Shown: positions 51,634 to 62,323, counted from the stretch's first letter. The stretch is 64,000 nt of DNA from an uncultured Prevotellaceae bacterium (GCA_900316685.1 ONDS01000009.1:120198-184197); one strand, 5' to 3'. Notes: a model not told the origin generated them from the letters alone. Numbers and translations: made by a program.

Positions 51634-54483
51634 ATGAGAAGAAAATGGGTCGTTCCAATACTGATTCTGCCTGCCCTCATGACCATGATGGCGGGTGGTG
51701 CCGTGCCTGTCAACCCCATGGGTAGGACACCATGGATGGGAAAAGACTCATTGCCCAATCCCACAGACAGCATAGCCGACAGCGTGGTGATCGACATCGA
51801 CACCCTCGCGTTCGACCATGAGCCCGACACCCTGCAGATGGATTCACTGGCGCGCGCCATCTACCGACACAACAAGATCATCGACGACAGCCTGCGCCGC
51901 GACTCCATCAACCGTTCCAAATCGAACACCATCGAATCGCCGGTGAAATACTCCGCCAAGGACTCGCTCGTGTATGACGCGGAGAGCAAGACGGCTTATC
52001 TCTTCGGTTCCACCAAGGTGGACTACCAAAACATGAATCTCGAGAGCGAGATGGTAGATTTCAACCTTGACAACAATATGGTGCATGCCACAGGTGTGGC
52101 CGACTCGACAGCCGAGAAAGGATTCCGTGGCACCCCGAATTTCAAATGGGGAAGCGATGAATACGAGAGCGACTCCATCACCTTCAACTTCAAGACAAAA
52201 AAGGGATTGATCAGCCAGGTGTATACCGAACAGGAAGATGGATACATACACGGCCAACGGTCGAAACGCAGCGACGACGGAACGCTGTATCTCGAGCATG
52301 CCACCTACACCACCTGCGCCGAGGAACATCCCGACTTCTATATCGCGCTATCACGCGCCAAGGTGAGACCGGGAAAAGACGTGGTGTTCGGCTCGGCTTA
52401 CTTAGTGGTGGCCGATGTGCCCACGCCCATCGCCATCCCCTATGGTTTCTTTCCCTTCACAAAGAAATATTCCAGCGGTTTCATCATGCCCTCCTACGGA
52501 GATGAGAGCAGCAGGGGGTTCTACCTGCACAATGGCGGCTATTATTTCGCCGTGAACGATAAATGGGACCTAAAGCTATTGGGTGAGATTTACACGAAAG
52601 GTTCGTGGGGCATCTCCGCAGCATCGAACTATGTGAAGCGCTACCGCTACAGCGGTTCGATCTTAGTGAGTTACCAAGACACCCGTAACGGCGACAAGGG
52701 TATGCCCGATTACACCAAGACGACGAGTTTCAAGATACAGTGGAACCACACGCAGGATGCCAAGGCCAACCCCTATAGCAAGCTTTCGGCCAATGTCAAC
52801 TTCGCCACCTCAAACTTCGAGAGCAACAACCTGACTGGCATGTACAATCCCCAAGCCATGACGCAGAGCTTGCGTACATCATCGGTCAACTGGGGCACCA
52901 CGTTCTCCAGTCTGGGAATGACCATCAACTCCACGTTCGACCTGTCACAGAACATGCGCGACACGACGATCACCCTGGGACTGCCCGACCTCAACATCAA
53001 CGTGAGCAGGATATATCCCTTCAAGCGCAAGAAAGCCGCAGGCAAGGACAGATGGTATGAGAAAATCTCGTTCTACTACACTGGCCGCTTCAAAAACACC
53101 GTGACCGCACCGGAAAGCGAGATATTACACACCAACTTGGTAAGGGACTGGAAAAACGGCATGCAGCACACCATACCCATCAAGGCCGACTTCACCCTGT
53201 TCAATTACATCAACGTCAGTCCGACGATCAATTTCACCGACCGCATGTATTTGAGCAAGGTGAAACGTTCGTGGGACGAGGATAATCAGAAAGAGGAGAG
53301 AGACACCATCAATGGGTTCTACAACGTGTATGACTGGAACGTAGGCATCAGTGCCGAGACCACGCTCTACGGATTCTATACCCCCAGCAGGAAAATCTTC
53401 GGCGACAAGATCGTGGCCATCCGTCATGTGTTCTCGCCGAGGGTGAGTTTCAGCTATACACCTGATTTCGGCACCTCGGGATATGGCTATTTCGACAGTT
53501 ACGAGAAAACAGATGCCAATGGCAACACCTCGACCGTCAACTATTCGTATTGGGACGGTTACACGTTTGGCCACCCAAGCGGTTCGGGCAAATCAGGAAT
53601 GATCACTTTCGACATGTCGAACAACATCGAGATGAAGGTTCGCAATGATGTGGACAGTATCAAGAAAGTGAGCATCATCGACGAACTGGGTGCATCCATC
53701 AGTTACAACCTGGCCGACAAGAACCGTCCCTGGGGCGACCTGAATGTTCGTCTGCGACTGAAATGGTGGAAGAACTACACCTTCAAGATCGACGCCAGGT
53801 TCGCCACCTATGCCTACGACCTTGACGAGAACGGGCGCCCCTACATCGGTACACATACGGAGTGGAGCCGCGGAAGGTTCGGTCGGTTCCAGGGTTTGTC
53901 GCAGAACATCAACTTCACCCTCAACCCCGAGAAGCTCAGGAAGTGGTTCGGTGGTGGTGACGATAAAGAGGAAGAAACAGAAGAAGAAGATGAAGAGGGC
54001 ATCGACACCGATATCGAATCGAACATCGACGACACGATGGTGAAGGGCGAAAGGAAGGCAAAAAGACGCTCGAGCAGCAAAGCCGAAACGGATGCCGACG
54101 GCTACATGTTGTTCAACATGCCTTGGTCGCTCACCTTCGCTTACGGTATCGTGATGCGCGAGAACACCGCTGGTAAGTTCAACACCAAGTCCATGCGCTA
54201 TCCCTATAAGATCATGCAGACGCTGAATGTATCCGGCAACCTACGCATCAGCGATGGATGGAACATCCAGTTCTCCACGGGTTATGACTTCGAATACAAA
54301 AAGATTTCCATGACCAGGGCTTCCCTCTCGCGCGACCTCCATTGTTTCAACATGTCGTGCTCGGTGGTGTTGGCTCCCTATACCAGTTATAACTTCTCGT
54401 TCAGATGCAACGCAGCCACGCTGACCGATGCACTGAAATACGACAAGCGCAGCGGCATGTCAAATGCCGTACAATGGTACTAA
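51634..54483 (+). CDS. lptD: LPS assembly outer-membrane protein LptD, Bacteroidetes form
   Basis: 949 residues with a signal peptide (1-20). An OstA/LptD N-terminal domain (about 90-230) has KYSAKDSLVYDAESKTAYLFG and VDYQNMNLESEMVDFNLD; a Cys-containing linker (TYTTCAEEHPDFYIALSRAK) and the barrel entry VPTPIAIPYGFFPFTKKYSSGFIMPSYG follow. The rest is a large barrel, with an acidic Glu/Asp insert near 775-800 (EEETEEEDEEG). It places LPS in the outer leaflet with LptE. Essential in most relatives. Confidence 0.88.
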   Translation: MRRKWVVPILILPALMTMMAGGAVPVNPMGRTPWMGKDSLPNPTDSIADSVVIDIDTLAFDHEPDTLQMDSLARAIYRHNKIIDDSLRRDSINRSKSNTIESPVKYSAKDSLVYDAESKTAYLFGSTKVDYQNMNLESEMVDFNLDNNMVHATGVADSTAEKGFRGTPNFKWGSDEYESDSITFNFKTKKGLISQVYTEQEDGYIHGQRSKRSDDGTLYLEHATYTTCAEEHPDFYIALSRAKVRPGKDVVFGSAYLVVADVPTPIAIPYGFFPFTKKYSSGFIMPSYGDESSRGFYLHNGGYYFAVNDKWDLKLLGEIYTKGSWGISAASNYVKRYRYSGSILVSYQDTRNGDKGMPDYTKTTSFKIQWNHTQDAKANPYSKLSANVNFATSNFESNNLTGMYNPQAMTQSLRTSSVNWGTTFSSLGMTINSTFDLSQNMRDTTITLGLPDLNINVSRIYPFKRKKAAGKDRWYEKISFYYTGRFKNTVTAPESEILHTNLVRDWKNGMQHTIPIKADFTLFNYINVSPTINFTDRMYLSKVKRSWDEDNQKEERDTINGFYNVYDWNVGISAETTLYGFYTPSRKIFGDKIVAIRHVFSPRVSFSYTPDFGTSGYGYFDSYEKTDANGNTSTVNYSYWDGYTFGHPSGSGKSGMITFDMSNNIEMKVRNDVDSIKKVSIIDELGASISYNLADKNRPWGDLNVRLRLKWWKNYTFKIDARFATYAYDLDENGRPYIGTHTEWSRGRFGRFQGLSQNINFTLNPEKLRKWFGGGDDKEEETEEEDEEGIDTDIESNIDDTMVKGERKAKRRSSSKAETDADGYMLFNMPWSLTFAYGIVMRENTAGKFNTKSMRYPYKIMQTLNVSGNLRISDGWNIQFSTGYDFEYKKISMTRASLSRDLHCFNMSCSVVLAPYTSYNFSFRCNAATLTDALKYDKRSGMSNAVQWY

Positions 54484-54517
54484 ACACATTGAACGTTGAA
54501 CATTGAACGTTGAACGT
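54484..54517. repeat. TTGAACG heptad array between convergent genes
   Basis: TTGAACG, TTGAACA, TTGAACG, TTGAACG fill the whole gap between lptD and the antiporter gene. Confidence 0.85.
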
Positions 54518-56767
54518 TTATATTTCGAACAGTGTTTTAAGATGCGACTCCTCGCCTACCACCCAAAGGATATCGCCCGAGTGGAAACGGTAGGAGGGAT
54601 TGACTTGCGACAAATTCTCCTTGCCTTCCTCAAGTCCCACGACCATGCAGTTGTACTTGTCACGTATGCCGCTCTCCTGTAGATTGCGGCCTACGAACGG
54701 ACTGTTCTTGCCTATGACAAAACGGCGAAGTTTCATCTCGCGTTTCTCCAACTCGTGGTCTTCCTCGAAAAGCTCGTTGGCCAGGTCATGACCAAACACC
54801 GCCAATTGGTCGTCGGAACCAATCACCTCCAACTTGTCGCCAGGGAAGATGATCGATTCGCCGTCGGGAATATTATATCTCCTATTGGCCCGCATGATAC
54901 TGCTGATATGCACCCCATACTTCTGTCCCACGGCCAGCTCCTTCAATGTCTTTCCCATCCAAAGCGAGTTGATGGGCACATCGAAATCGGCGATATGCAC
55001 ATCACGGTCGAGCAGATGGCCCTCGTATAAGGGACGCCGCAGGCCGTGCACCTGCGCCTCGATGTCGCGCGAGCGGAGGTTGAGGATGAAGAGCCTCTCA
55101 AGCCTGATGCTCCGGTGCTTGACCGTCCGCGACAAGATAATCAGCGCCAATACGGCCACGCCGATACAGATAAGTATGGCATTGGAGAAATCGGAAAGAT
55201 AATGAACCACATAGAATACAAACATCAAGGCCAACGCCAGACGCAGCAAGACGGTGAAAGCCAAGGGCAACCGATTGTAAGCACTCTCCGCCCACAACGC
55301 CTTGAATTCCTCGGAATGGTTCTTTTTCATGACCATGGCACGGAGCAACGGCGAGATAAGGACCATAGTGAGCAGCCCGGTGACCCACTCAGCCCACCCT
55401 GCGGGTATCATGCGCTTGAAGATGGGATACACCAGTGTGAGCATGACAACTATGGTGGCCGCCGTGACGATGGAATAGATGAGCGTGTTGGCGGCCATCT
55501 GTCCGAGCATCTTCTTCCAATTGCTGGAACTGTCTTGCTGGTTGGCGTGTGTGAGCGTCAACCTGTTGACATACAAGATCCATTTCTTAGGCAGGTGCTT
55601 CTCCAGGAAGCCATAGGCCGGCACAGACGCCTTGATCATATAGGGTGTGAGAAACGTGGTGATGACCGACACCGCCACGACCACGGGATACATGAAATCG
55701 CTGATGACGCCCAGCGACAGGCCGAGCGATGCGATGATGAACGAAAACTCCCCTATCTGCGCCATGGAGAAGCCGCAGCGCATGGCCGACTTGAGAGACT
55801 GGCCACCAAGGAGAAAGCCGAAGGTGCCGAAAAGGGCCTGCCCCAAGAGGATGGTGAGCACCAACACCAAGATGGGTATGGCATATTTCGCCAAGATGGC
55901 TGGTTCGACAAGCATACCCACCGACACGAAAAAGATGGCCCCGAAGAGGTTCTTCACCGGTTCGACCACCTTGATGATCTTTTCCGCCTCCACCGTTTCC
56001 GCCAAGATGGAGCCCATAACGAAGGCACCGAAGGCACTGCTGAAACCCACACGCGTGGATAGCACAGCCATCAGGCAACACAGGCCCAAAGCGACGATCA
56101 GCAAGGTTTCTGCGTTCATCAGCTTACGCACCGAGCGCAGGAACCAGGGAAGGAAAAAGATGCCCACCACGAACCACAACACCAAGAAGAAACCGATTTT
56201 CAGGATGGCGTTGATCATCTGCCCCCCGTCGGCTCCTGAACCCTGGGCGATGGCCGATAGCATGACCATCAGGACGATGGCTAGGATATCCTCCAGGATG
56301 AGCACGCTCATCACCACTCCCGCAAACTGCTGCTGACGGAGCCTCAAGTCGTTGAGCGCCTTGTAGATAATCGTGGTCGATGAGGTGGCGATCATACCGC
56401 CGAGGAAGATACAGTCCATCTTCACCCATCCGAAAGCATAGCCCACGCAGATGCCCAACGTCATCATGAAGAAGATGATGGTGACGGTGGTGATGGCAGG
56501 TCCGAACCCCATCTTGAGGATTTTCTTGAACGAGAAATCCAGTCCCAAGGTGAAGAGCAGGAACATGACGCCGATGTCTGCCCAGGAATGTATGTTTTCC
56601 GTGTCAATGACCGACATGGTATAGGGCATGTGTGGACTAACCACAAAGCCAGCCACTATATAGCCCAGCACCAAAGGTTGTTTAAGCTTCTTGAAAAGAA
56701 GGGTGACTACCCCGGCTACGATGAGAATCAAAGCCAGGTCTTTGACCAACGCGGAAAGTTCAGCCAT
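54518..56767 (-). CDS. CPA2-family cation:proton antiporter with C-terminal RCK-type domains
   Basis: 749 residues. About 12 transmembrane helices (1-390) of KefB/NhaA-like fold, with GLDFSFKKILKMG, FSSAFGAFVMGSIL and a second membrane region (about 430-570). The C-terminal cytoplasmic part (about 580-749) has two TrkA-C-like domains (FDVPINSLWMGKTLKEL and RRFVIGKNSPFVGRNLQESG). It exchanges K+ or Na+ for H+. It lacks an obvious KTN/RCK-N NAD-binding domain between them. Confidence 0.88.
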   Translation of the reverse strand: MAELSALVKDLALILIVAGVVTLLFKKLKQPLVLGYIVAGFVVSPHMPYTMSVIDTENIHSWADIGVMFLLFTLGLDFSFKKILKMGFGPAITTVTIIFFMMTLGICVGYAFGWVKMDCIFLGGMIATSSTTIIYKALNDLRLRQQQFAGVVMSVLILEDILAIVLMVMLSAIAQGSGADGGQMINAILKIGFFLVLWFVVGIFFLPWFLRSVRKLMNAETLLIVALGLCCLMAVLSTRVGFSSAFGAFVMGSILAETVEAEKIIKVVEPVKNLFGAIFFVSVGMLVEPAILAKYAIPILVLVLTILLGQALFGTFGFLLGGQSLKSAMRCGFSMAQIGEFSFIIASLGLSLGVISDFMYPVVVAVSVITTFLTPYMIKASVPAYGFLEKHLPKKWILYVNRLTLTHANQQDSSSNWKKMLGQMAANTLIYSIVTAATIVVMLTLVYPIFKRMIPAGWAEWVTGLLTMVLISPLLRAMVMKKNHSEEFKALWAESAYNRLPLAFTVLLRLALALMFVFYVVHYLSDFSNAILICIGVAVLALIILSRTVKHRSIRLERLFILNLRSRDIEAQVHGLRRPLYEGHLLDRDVHIADFDVPINSLWMGKTLKELAVGQKYGVHISSIMRANRRYNIPDGESIIFPGDKLEVIGSDDQLAVFGHDLANELFEEDHELEKREMKLRRFVIGKNSPFVGRNLQESGIRDKYNCMVVGLEEGKENLSQVNPSYRFHSGDILWVVGEESHLKTLFEI

Positions 56768-56811
56768 GGATTAAGTGATGTATAAAGGGTTGAGATGGGG
56801 AAAAACAACGT

Positions 56812-56837
56812 AAGGTAGGAACCGTAGTTCCTACCTT
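56812..56837 (-). terminator. Terminator after pepT
   Basis: Perfect 11-bp stem AAGGTAGGAAC with a 4-nt loop, followed on the minus strand by ACGTTGTTTTT; 15 nt after the pepT stop. Confidence 0.8.
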
Positions 56838-56852
56838 ATTCAATGACGTATA

Positions 56853-58076
56853 TTATTCGTAATAGTCGGCGGTGAGTTCACAGATACGCACAACGACCTG
56901 CATGGCCTTTTCCATCACCTGGATGGACACGAACTCGTAAGGTCCATGGAAATTCACGCCTCCGGCGAAGATATTGGGACAGGGAAGCCCCTTGAAAGAG
57001 AGCTGTGCGCCATCGGTGCCGCCACGGATGGGTTCCACCTTTGGTGGCACGCCGCAATGCTGCATGGCCTTCAGCACCAGGTCGATGACATGCATATTGG
57101 GGTCGATTTTCTCTTTCATGTTATAATATTGGTCGTTGACGACCACCTCGCATGTTCCCTCGCCATATTTCTCATTGATGACGTTTCCACACTCCAGCAT
57201 CTGCTTCTTCCTACGCTCGAACAGTTTGCGGTCATGGTCGCGTATGATGTAAGACAACTGTGCCCGCTCGATGTTCGACTGGATGGACAGCAGATGGAAG
57301 AAGCCTTGGTAGCCTTCGGTGGTCTCGGGAGTTTCATCCTGAGGCAACAAGGCGGCGAACTCCGCAGCAAGTCGGTTGGCATTGATCATCTTGTCCTTGG
57401 CATAGCCAGGATGTACGCTCACCCCCTTGATGAGGACCTTGGCAGAGGCGGCATTGAAGTTTTCGTATTCCAAATCACCCAGGTCGCCACCATCCATGGT
57501 ATATGCCCACTCGCAACCGAACTTCTCGACGTCGAAATGATGGGCTCCCATACCTATCTCCTCGTCGGGATTGAAGGCCACACGGATATCACCATGCTTG
57601 ATTTCCTCGTGGTCGCGGAGGTAACACATGGCTTGTACTATCTCGGCTATGCCCGCCTTGTCGTCGGCACCCAGCAAGGTGGTGCCATCGGTCACAATCA
57701 GGTCTTCGCCTACATGTTGCAGCATCTCTGGAAACTTGCTTGTACGCATGACGATGCCTTCGGAGAGCACGATATCTTTCCCATCGTAGTTCTCCACCAC
57801 CCGGGGATGGATGTTGGCCCCACTACAGTCGGGACTCGTATCGTAATGCGAGATGAATCCTATGACCGGCACCTTTTTGTCGATGTTACCTTTCAGTGTG
57901 GCATAGATATAGCCTTTGTCGTCCATCTCCACATCGGAGAAACCCTCCTGAATAAGTTCCTGACGGAGGTAATCGGCGAAAACCAGTTGTTTAGGTGTGC
58001 TGGGCACACTCTGTGAATCTTCGCTCGACTGTGTGTCGAACTGTGTATATTTAAGAAATCGTTCTACGATGTTCAT
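56853..58076 (-). CDS. pepT: Peptidase T (tripeptidase)
   Basis: 407 residues, M20 metallopeptidase. Zinc ligands: ISHYDTSPD (His/Asp), [10 protein letters not shown] (bridging Asp), [14 protein letters not shown] (Glu-Glu). The start [17 protein letters not shown] is the usual PepT N-terminus. It removes the N-terminal residue of tripeptides in the cytoplasm. It is 2 nt after the DUF5606 stop, likely same operon. Confidence 0.94.
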   Translation of the reverse strand: MNIVERFLKYTQFDTQSSEDSQSVPSTPKQLVFADYLRQELIQEGFSDVEMDDKGYIYATLKGNIDKKVPVIGFISHYDTSPDCSGANIHPRVVENYDGKDIVLSEGIVMRTSKFPEMLQHVGEDLIVTDGTTLLGADDKAGIAEIVQAMCYLRDHEEIKHGDIRVAFNPDEEIGMGAHHFDVEKFGCEWAYTMDGGDLGDLEYENFNAASAKVLIKGVSVHPGYAKDKMINANRLAAEFAALLPQDETPETTEGYQGFFHLLSIQSNIERAQLSYIIRDHDRKLFERRKKQMLECGNVINEKYGEGTCEVVVNDQYYNMKEKIDPNMHVIDLVLKAMQHCGVPPKVEPIRGGTDGAQLSFKGLPCPNIFAGGVNFHGPYEFVSIQVMEKAMQVVVRICELTADYYE

Positions 58077-58078
58077 GA

Positions 58079-58543
58079 TTATTTCTCCTCTTTTTCCGGT
58101 TCGGCATCCTTTCGGTCATCGATATTGTCGCCTTCGGTCGGTTTCATCGACTCCTCGAAATCGGTGATACCGTTCTTCACCAAGATGTCGTACCATGAGA
58201 GCAACTTGCGGATATCGCTGTCGTGCACCCTGTCGCGATCGAATTCAGGCAACACGTCGGCAAAATATTTCCTCAGTTCATCGGCTTTGCACTTCTTGTA
58301 AGCCAAGGAACAAGCCTTGGCCTCCTCCTTGTCGCGCACGGCGGCAAGCACAGTCATAAGAGGCACATCGTCGGTTTCTGTAAACATGGCGATGTCGGCC
58401 AATGAAGTGACCCTATCTGTGGAGAATGCAGGCAGGCGGCGATGCGTCTCGTCGAGAGCCTCAACGATGAGCGTGTTCTTACCTCTTGAAACCAATTTAT
58501 AAAGCCCTGGTTTGCCGGCTATGGATAGAATTGTCTGTTGCAT
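58079..58543 (-). CDS. DUF5606 family protein
   Basis: 154 residues from the ATG at 58543. The start [20 protein letters not shown] and the [19 protein letters not shown] block are the DUF5606 signature, a family restricted to Bacteroidetes. The C-terminal tail is acidic and disordered ([18 protein letters not shown]). It overlaps coaE by 47 nt. Function unknown; its constant position after coaE suggests a conserved house-keeping role. Confidence 0.85.
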   Translation of the reverse strand: MQQTILSIAGKPGLYKLVSRGKNTLIVEALDETHRRLPAFSTDRVTSLADIAMFTETDDVPLMTVLAAVRDKEEAKACSLAYKKCKADELRKYFADVLPEFDRDRVHDSDIRKLLSWYDILVKNGITDFEESMKPTEGDNIDDRKDAEPEKEEK

Positions 58544-59114
58544 GGGTTTTAATATGTTTGATGATTTCATTTAATTGTTTGTCGATATCGGAGAATCCAT
58601 CGTTGATGATGACATAATGACTATGTTTCCTGGCCTCGTCGGGGTTCATCTGGCGCCCCATCCATTCGAGTGTTTTCGCACGATCGATGTTGTCGCGACG
58701 CATCACCCTGTCGATGCGCACTTCCAAGGGGGCGTCGACGTAAACGACAAGGTCGACCAGTCGGTCGAAACCGCTCTCGAAGAGAATGGCACACTCCATC
58801 CATTGCAAGCCCGAGTCGATGAATGCCTGGGCCACAGCCGGGTGTACGATACCATCGACTTTGCGGGCATTGTCTTCGGAGGCGAGGATGAATCGCGCCA
58901 TGGCAACCTTGTTGAGCACGCCATCATGATAGAGGTCATCGCCCACCAAAGCGATGAGTCGTTGTTGCAGCGACCGCTGTTCGCGCATCAAACGCTTAGC
59001 CACATCATCGCAATTGAATACCTCTACTCCCCTATCTACGAGGCGTTGGCAGACAAACGACTTGCCACTGCCTATGCCGCCCGTGATGGCGATTCTCACC
59101 TTCCGTTCGTTCAT
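58497..59114 (-). CDS. coaE: Dephospho-CoA kinase
   Basis: 205 residues. P-loop GGIGSGKS at 11-18, NCDDVAKRLM, and VVYVDAPLEVRIDRVMRRD. It phosphorylates dephospho-CoA in the last step of CoA synthesis. Starts in a 4-nt ATGA overlap with the YbbR-domain gene. Confidence 0.93.
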   Translation of the reverse strand: MNERKVRIAITGGIGSGKSFVCQRLVDRGVEVFNCDDVAKRLMREQRSLQQRLIALVGDDLYHDGVLNKVAMARFILASEDNARKVDGIVHPAVAQAFIDSGLQWMECAILFESGFDRLVDLVVYVDAPLEVRIDRVMRRDNIDRAKTLEWMGRQMNPDEARKHSHYVIINDGFSDIDKQLNEIIKHIKTHATDNSIHSRQTRAL

Positions 59115-60091
59115 AGTCGCTCGATGAGGTAATCCACTTGTTCAATCTCCAGCGACGCCCTGATCACCAAGGGCGGTTTAGCCACCAGATGGAGCGTACA
59201 TTTGTCGGAGGTGCTGTTTTCTATTTCCTGATAGTCGGCCTCGACACGGAATTGTGAGGGATAGATCTTATCGATGTGATTGCTTCCCACCACAAACCGG
59301 ACCTTCACTTGCGAGGGGAAAGTACGAAGCATCTTTCCCTCGGGCATGTTGACGGCGACCACAGGCACATCGACAGCCCCTTCGGTGAGCACATCAGCGT
59401 CTATTTCCAAGGTCACCTCCGAAGGTATGAACTTCACACCGCTTTTCTTCTGCAGCTGCACCACCCGTTTCTCCGACGACGACACGTTGCTGCACGTGGT
59501 ATAATCAGTATTGACGGAGGTGATGGCGTTCATCATCTCGTTGGTGGCATACACATCGACACTGTCGGGCACCACCTTGGTATGAGTGATAAAATAGTTC
59601 TCGGCCGCACCGATTTTCCCCCTGAACATGACAGGCACCTTTTTATGTAAACCATGATTGAAATAGATGTCCATCTTCTCAGGTTTGATGGCACGTATAT
59701 CGGTCGACTTATACAATTGCTGGCGAATAAGACGTTGCAACTCGGCGGCAGACACCTGTCCATGACCTTCTGTCCTGGAATAATTGCCGAAATTGATTCT
59801 GATGGGTTGCAGATGGTCGGTGTATTGATAGGCGGCCAGGATATAACCCTTGTCGCGCAGCGTCACCTTGATAGTGTCCTGCATCTCACTGGTTACCACG
59901 ATATTGTCGGGCACATTGACCACCTCGACAGGAATTCCCACTTCCTTTTCCATGCTCTCGTTGAGTGCGGTAATCAGCCAAAACACCCCGCTTATGATCA
60001 GGAAAAACAAGAAAATCAGAAACTCCTTATTCAGCAATCTCAATAAGAAGTTCCTGAAAGAACCATATATCCGCCTTGGCGCTACATCCAT
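59111..60091 (-). CDS. YbbR-domain membrane protein
   Basis: 326 residues. A cytoplasmic N-terminus, one membrane helix (about 24-42, EFLIFLFFLIISGVFWLITAL), then periplasmic YbbR-like repeats (DIRAIKPEKMDIYFN; SKVNADYTTCSN region). In Firmicutes YbbR (CdaR) regulates diadenylate cyclase, but here no cdaA is adjacent. It forms part of the conserved nusB-yajC-ybbR-coaE run. Confidence 0.82.
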   Translation of the reverse strand: MDVAPRRIYGSFRNFLLRLLNKEFLIFLFFLIISGVFWLITALNESMEKEVGIPVEVVNVPDNIVVTSEMQDTIKVTLRDKGYILAAYQYTDHLQPIRINFGNYSRTEGHGQVSAAELQRLIRQQLYKSTDIRAIKPEKMDIYFNHGLHKKVPVMFRGKIGAAENYFITHTKVVPDSVDVYATNEMMNAITSVNTDYTTCSNVSSSEKRVVQLQKKSGVKFIPSEVTLEIDADVLTEGAVDVPVVAVNMPEGKMLRTFPSQVKVRFVVGSNHIDKIYPSQFRVEADYQEIENSTSDKCTLHLVAKPPLVIRASLEIEQVDYLIERL

Positions 60092-60104
60092 TTACACAAG
60101 ATTC

Positions 60105-60452
60105 CTATGCCTTGGTGGCATCTTGCTGAATCTGCGAGGCAGTTGCATCGGCGTAGACGAAGCCCTTATCCACTTCGATTACCACACCACGTGCGATTTC
60201 CACCTCCACTTTATTTGTATTCAGGTCGATATGCTTCACTGTACCGTAAATACCGCCACCGGTGACCACTCGGGTACCTGTCTGCAACTGGTTTTGGAAA
60301 TTACGGATTTCTTTCTGTTTCTTCTGCTGGGGGCGAATCATAAAGAACCACATGATGCCGAAGATGGCCACCATCATGATGAGGAATCCCATGCCTCCAC
60401 CGGCAGGTTGCTGAGCGGCGTCTTGCGCCGACAAGAGAATTGTTGTGCTCAT
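60105..60452 (-). CDS. yajC: Preprotein translocase accessory subunit YajC
   Basis: 115 residues: one transmembrane helix (about 20-42, GMGFLIMMVAIFGIMWFFMI), then RPQQKKQKEIRNFQNQL and GTRVVTGGGIYGTVKHID. YajC forms part of the SecDF-YajC complex. The strong IRPQQKKQKE motif is conserved. In operon with nusB, 75 nt downstream. Confidence 0.93.
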   Translation of the reverse strand: MSTTILLSAQDAAQQPAGGGMGFLIMMVAIFGIMWFFMIRPQQKKQKEIRNFQNQLQTGTRVVTGGGIYGTVKHIDLNTNKVEVEIARGVVIEVDKGFVYADATASQIQQDATKA

Positions 60453-60527
60453 TTTTTTTTGTACCTATTTTATATAAATTATGTTCCTTTTTTAACGTTT
60501 CAGCCCGCGAAGGCATTACAGGAGGAG

Positions 60528-61469
60528 TCAATCCTTACGTTCGGGCACGGGTTTGAGCATCACCTTGGTATCGTGAAGATGGCGTGCTATGGCATCGAGC
60601 ATACCATTGATATATCCCCCACTCTTCGGTGTGCTATAGAGTTTGGCCAATTCGACATATTCGTTGATGGTGACGCTGACGGGTATATTGGGGAAGGTGA
60701 GCATCTCGGCTATGGCGATTTGCATGATGACCACATCCATGTAAGCCAGACGTGAGAAATCCCAGTTGCGCGAAGCCTCGCTCATGTATTTCTGATAGAC
60801 ATCGGCATTGAGGATGGTGGAGCGGAACAGTTTTGAGGCAAAATCCTTGTCTTCCTCATCCTTATATTCCGGCAATAGTTCCTGTTTTCCTGCCGACTTG
60901 GGGTTGAAGCGCTTGATGGTCTTGAGCACGAAGGTGTCGACCACCTCCTTGTCGTCGTTCCAATAAAGACTTTTTTCCTCGAGAAGAGCATCCAGGTCTT
61001 CATTGTCCTGTATGAGCGTGCGATATATCTTTCTCCACACCTCACGGTCTACCTCGTAATCATCCTCCTCATTGGCCATGTATTCCCTGTACAACTCGCT
61101 CTGCTCGATGGTGTTCACCAGTTTCCTGACAAACTCCACATCATCATCCCACGTCAGTTTGTTGCTCTCCTGGAAGGCCATGAGCATGTGGTTCTCTTCG
61201 AGTTGGAGGGCGAACCTGTTGTCTACGAACTTAAATGAAGGAGGCGGTGTGCCTTCACGCTCGGCACGGTTGGCCAACACTTCCAGTTTCCTGCGCATTT
61301 CCTTGTTGACAGCCACGATGAGCAGCAACAGCATATTGTACAAATCATATGCTTTCGACAGGCTGAACATCAGTTCTTTCTCCGCATGACTCATGTTTTT
61401 GTGTCCGTTCTGATAGTATGCGTAGGTTAACTGAACGATCTTAATTCTTATCAATTCCCTATTGATCAT
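60528..61469 (-). CDS. nusB: Transcription antitermination factor NusB, long form
   Basis: 313 residues from the ATG at 61469 (MINRELIRIKIVQLTYAYYQ). Bacteroidetes NusB is about twice the E. coli length; the NusB helical core is in the C-terminal half (about 195-300) with RLAYMDVVIMQIAIAEML and VSVTINEYVELAKLYSTPKSG. It acts in rRNA antitermination with S10. An upstream ATG at 61535 overlaps the promoter. Confidence 0.92.
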   Translation of the reverse strand: MINRELIRIKIVQLTYAYYQNGHKNMSHAEKELMFSLSKAYDLYNMLLLLIVAVNKEMRRKLEVLANRAEREGTPPPSFKFVDNRFALQLEENHMLMAFQESNKLTWDDDVEFVRKLVNTIEQSELYREYMANEEDDYEVDREVWRKIYRTLIQDNEDLDALLEEKSLYWNDDKEVVDTFVLKTIKRFNPKSAGKQELLPEYKDEEDKDFASKLFRSTILNADVYQKYMSEASRNWDFSRLAYMDVVIMQIAIAEMLTFPNIPVSVTINEYVELAKLYSTPKSGGYINGMLDAIARHLHDTKVMLKPVPERKD

Positions 61470-61523
61470 GCCTTTGTGTGCTTTTAAGGTCTTTTCTTCC
61501 AATGATAAATGTAATAAGTTTTG

Positions 61524-61531
61524 CAAAAATA
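61524..61531 (-). promoter_or_regulatory. -7 box for the nusB operon
   Basis: The minus strand reads TATTTTTG, 54 nt before the nusB start. Confidence 0.55.
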
Positions 61532-61592
61532 GCAATTTTCAGCTTACCCTGCAAGAAAAAGCAACGTTTTTATATTATTTTCACGGGTTTTC

Positions 61593-61623
61593 TTGTTGGT
61601 TTGGGAGAAAAAGCGTACCTTTG
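61593..61623 (+). promoter_or_regulatory. Promoter for rplY
   Basis: TTG (61593-61595), 20-nt spacer, TACCTTTG (61616-61623), 82 nt before rplY. Confidence 0.65.
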
Positions 61624-61705
61624 CCGCGCTTTTTTGAGCATCTGTGTGATGGCGAATTAAGCAAACTAATTTTTTCACTTAATTTAGAGTAACACCCAAA
61701 AAATC

Positions 61706-62314
61706 ATGAAAGAAATCACCGTTAACGGCAAGAAAAGAGTCGACGTTGGCAAGAAAGCCACGAAACAGTTGAGAAAAGAAGGTTATGTGCCCTGCAACCT
61801 GTATGGCGAGAAACACGATGCCAACGGACTGCCCGAGGCCATGTCGTTTGCCATCCTGGCCACCGACCTGCGCAAGGTTGTCTACACCCCGCACATCTAT
61901 GTAGTTAAACTGAACATCGACGGCGAACTTCACACCGCCGTACTGAAAGAGTTGCAGTTCCATCCCGTGACCGATGCCATCCTGCACATCGACTTCTATG
62001 AAGTGAACGAGACGAAACCCATCACCATCGGTGTCCCCGTACGCCTGAACGGCCTGGCCCAGGGTGTTCGCGACGGTGGTAGGATGAACCTGTCGATCCG
62101 CAAGATCAATGTCACCGCTCCTTATAAGCAGATACCCGAATTCCTCGATGTGGATGTCACGTCCCTGCGTATCGGCAAGAGCATCAAGGTGGGCGAACTG
62201 AGCTTCGAAGGACTGGAGATCGCCACTCCGAAGGAAGTGATCGTCTGCTCCATCAAGATGACCCGCAACGCTTCGCTTGCCGCCGCCCAGGACGAGGAAG
62301 AGGCAGCCGAATAA
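61706..62314 (+). CDS. rplY: Ribosomal protein bL25, Ctc-type
   Basis: 202 residues: a 5S rRNA-binding L25 domain (about 1-95, LRKEGYVPCNLYGEKHD) and a TL5-type C-terminal beta domain (about 95-190), ending in an acidic tail (AAAQDEEEAAE). It is 9 nt before pth, as in many Bacteroidetes. Confidence 0.95.
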   Translation: MKEITVNGKKRVDVGKKATKQLRKEGYVPCNLYGEKHDANGLPEAMSFAILATDLRKVVYTPHIYVVKLNIDGELHTAVLKELQFHPVTDAILHIDFYEVNETKPITIGVPVRLNGLAQGVRDGGRMNLSIRKINVTAPYKQIPEFLDVDVTSLRIGKSIKVGELSFEGLEIATPKEVIVCSIKMTRNASLAAAQDEEEAAE

Positions 62315-62323
62315 TAACATTAT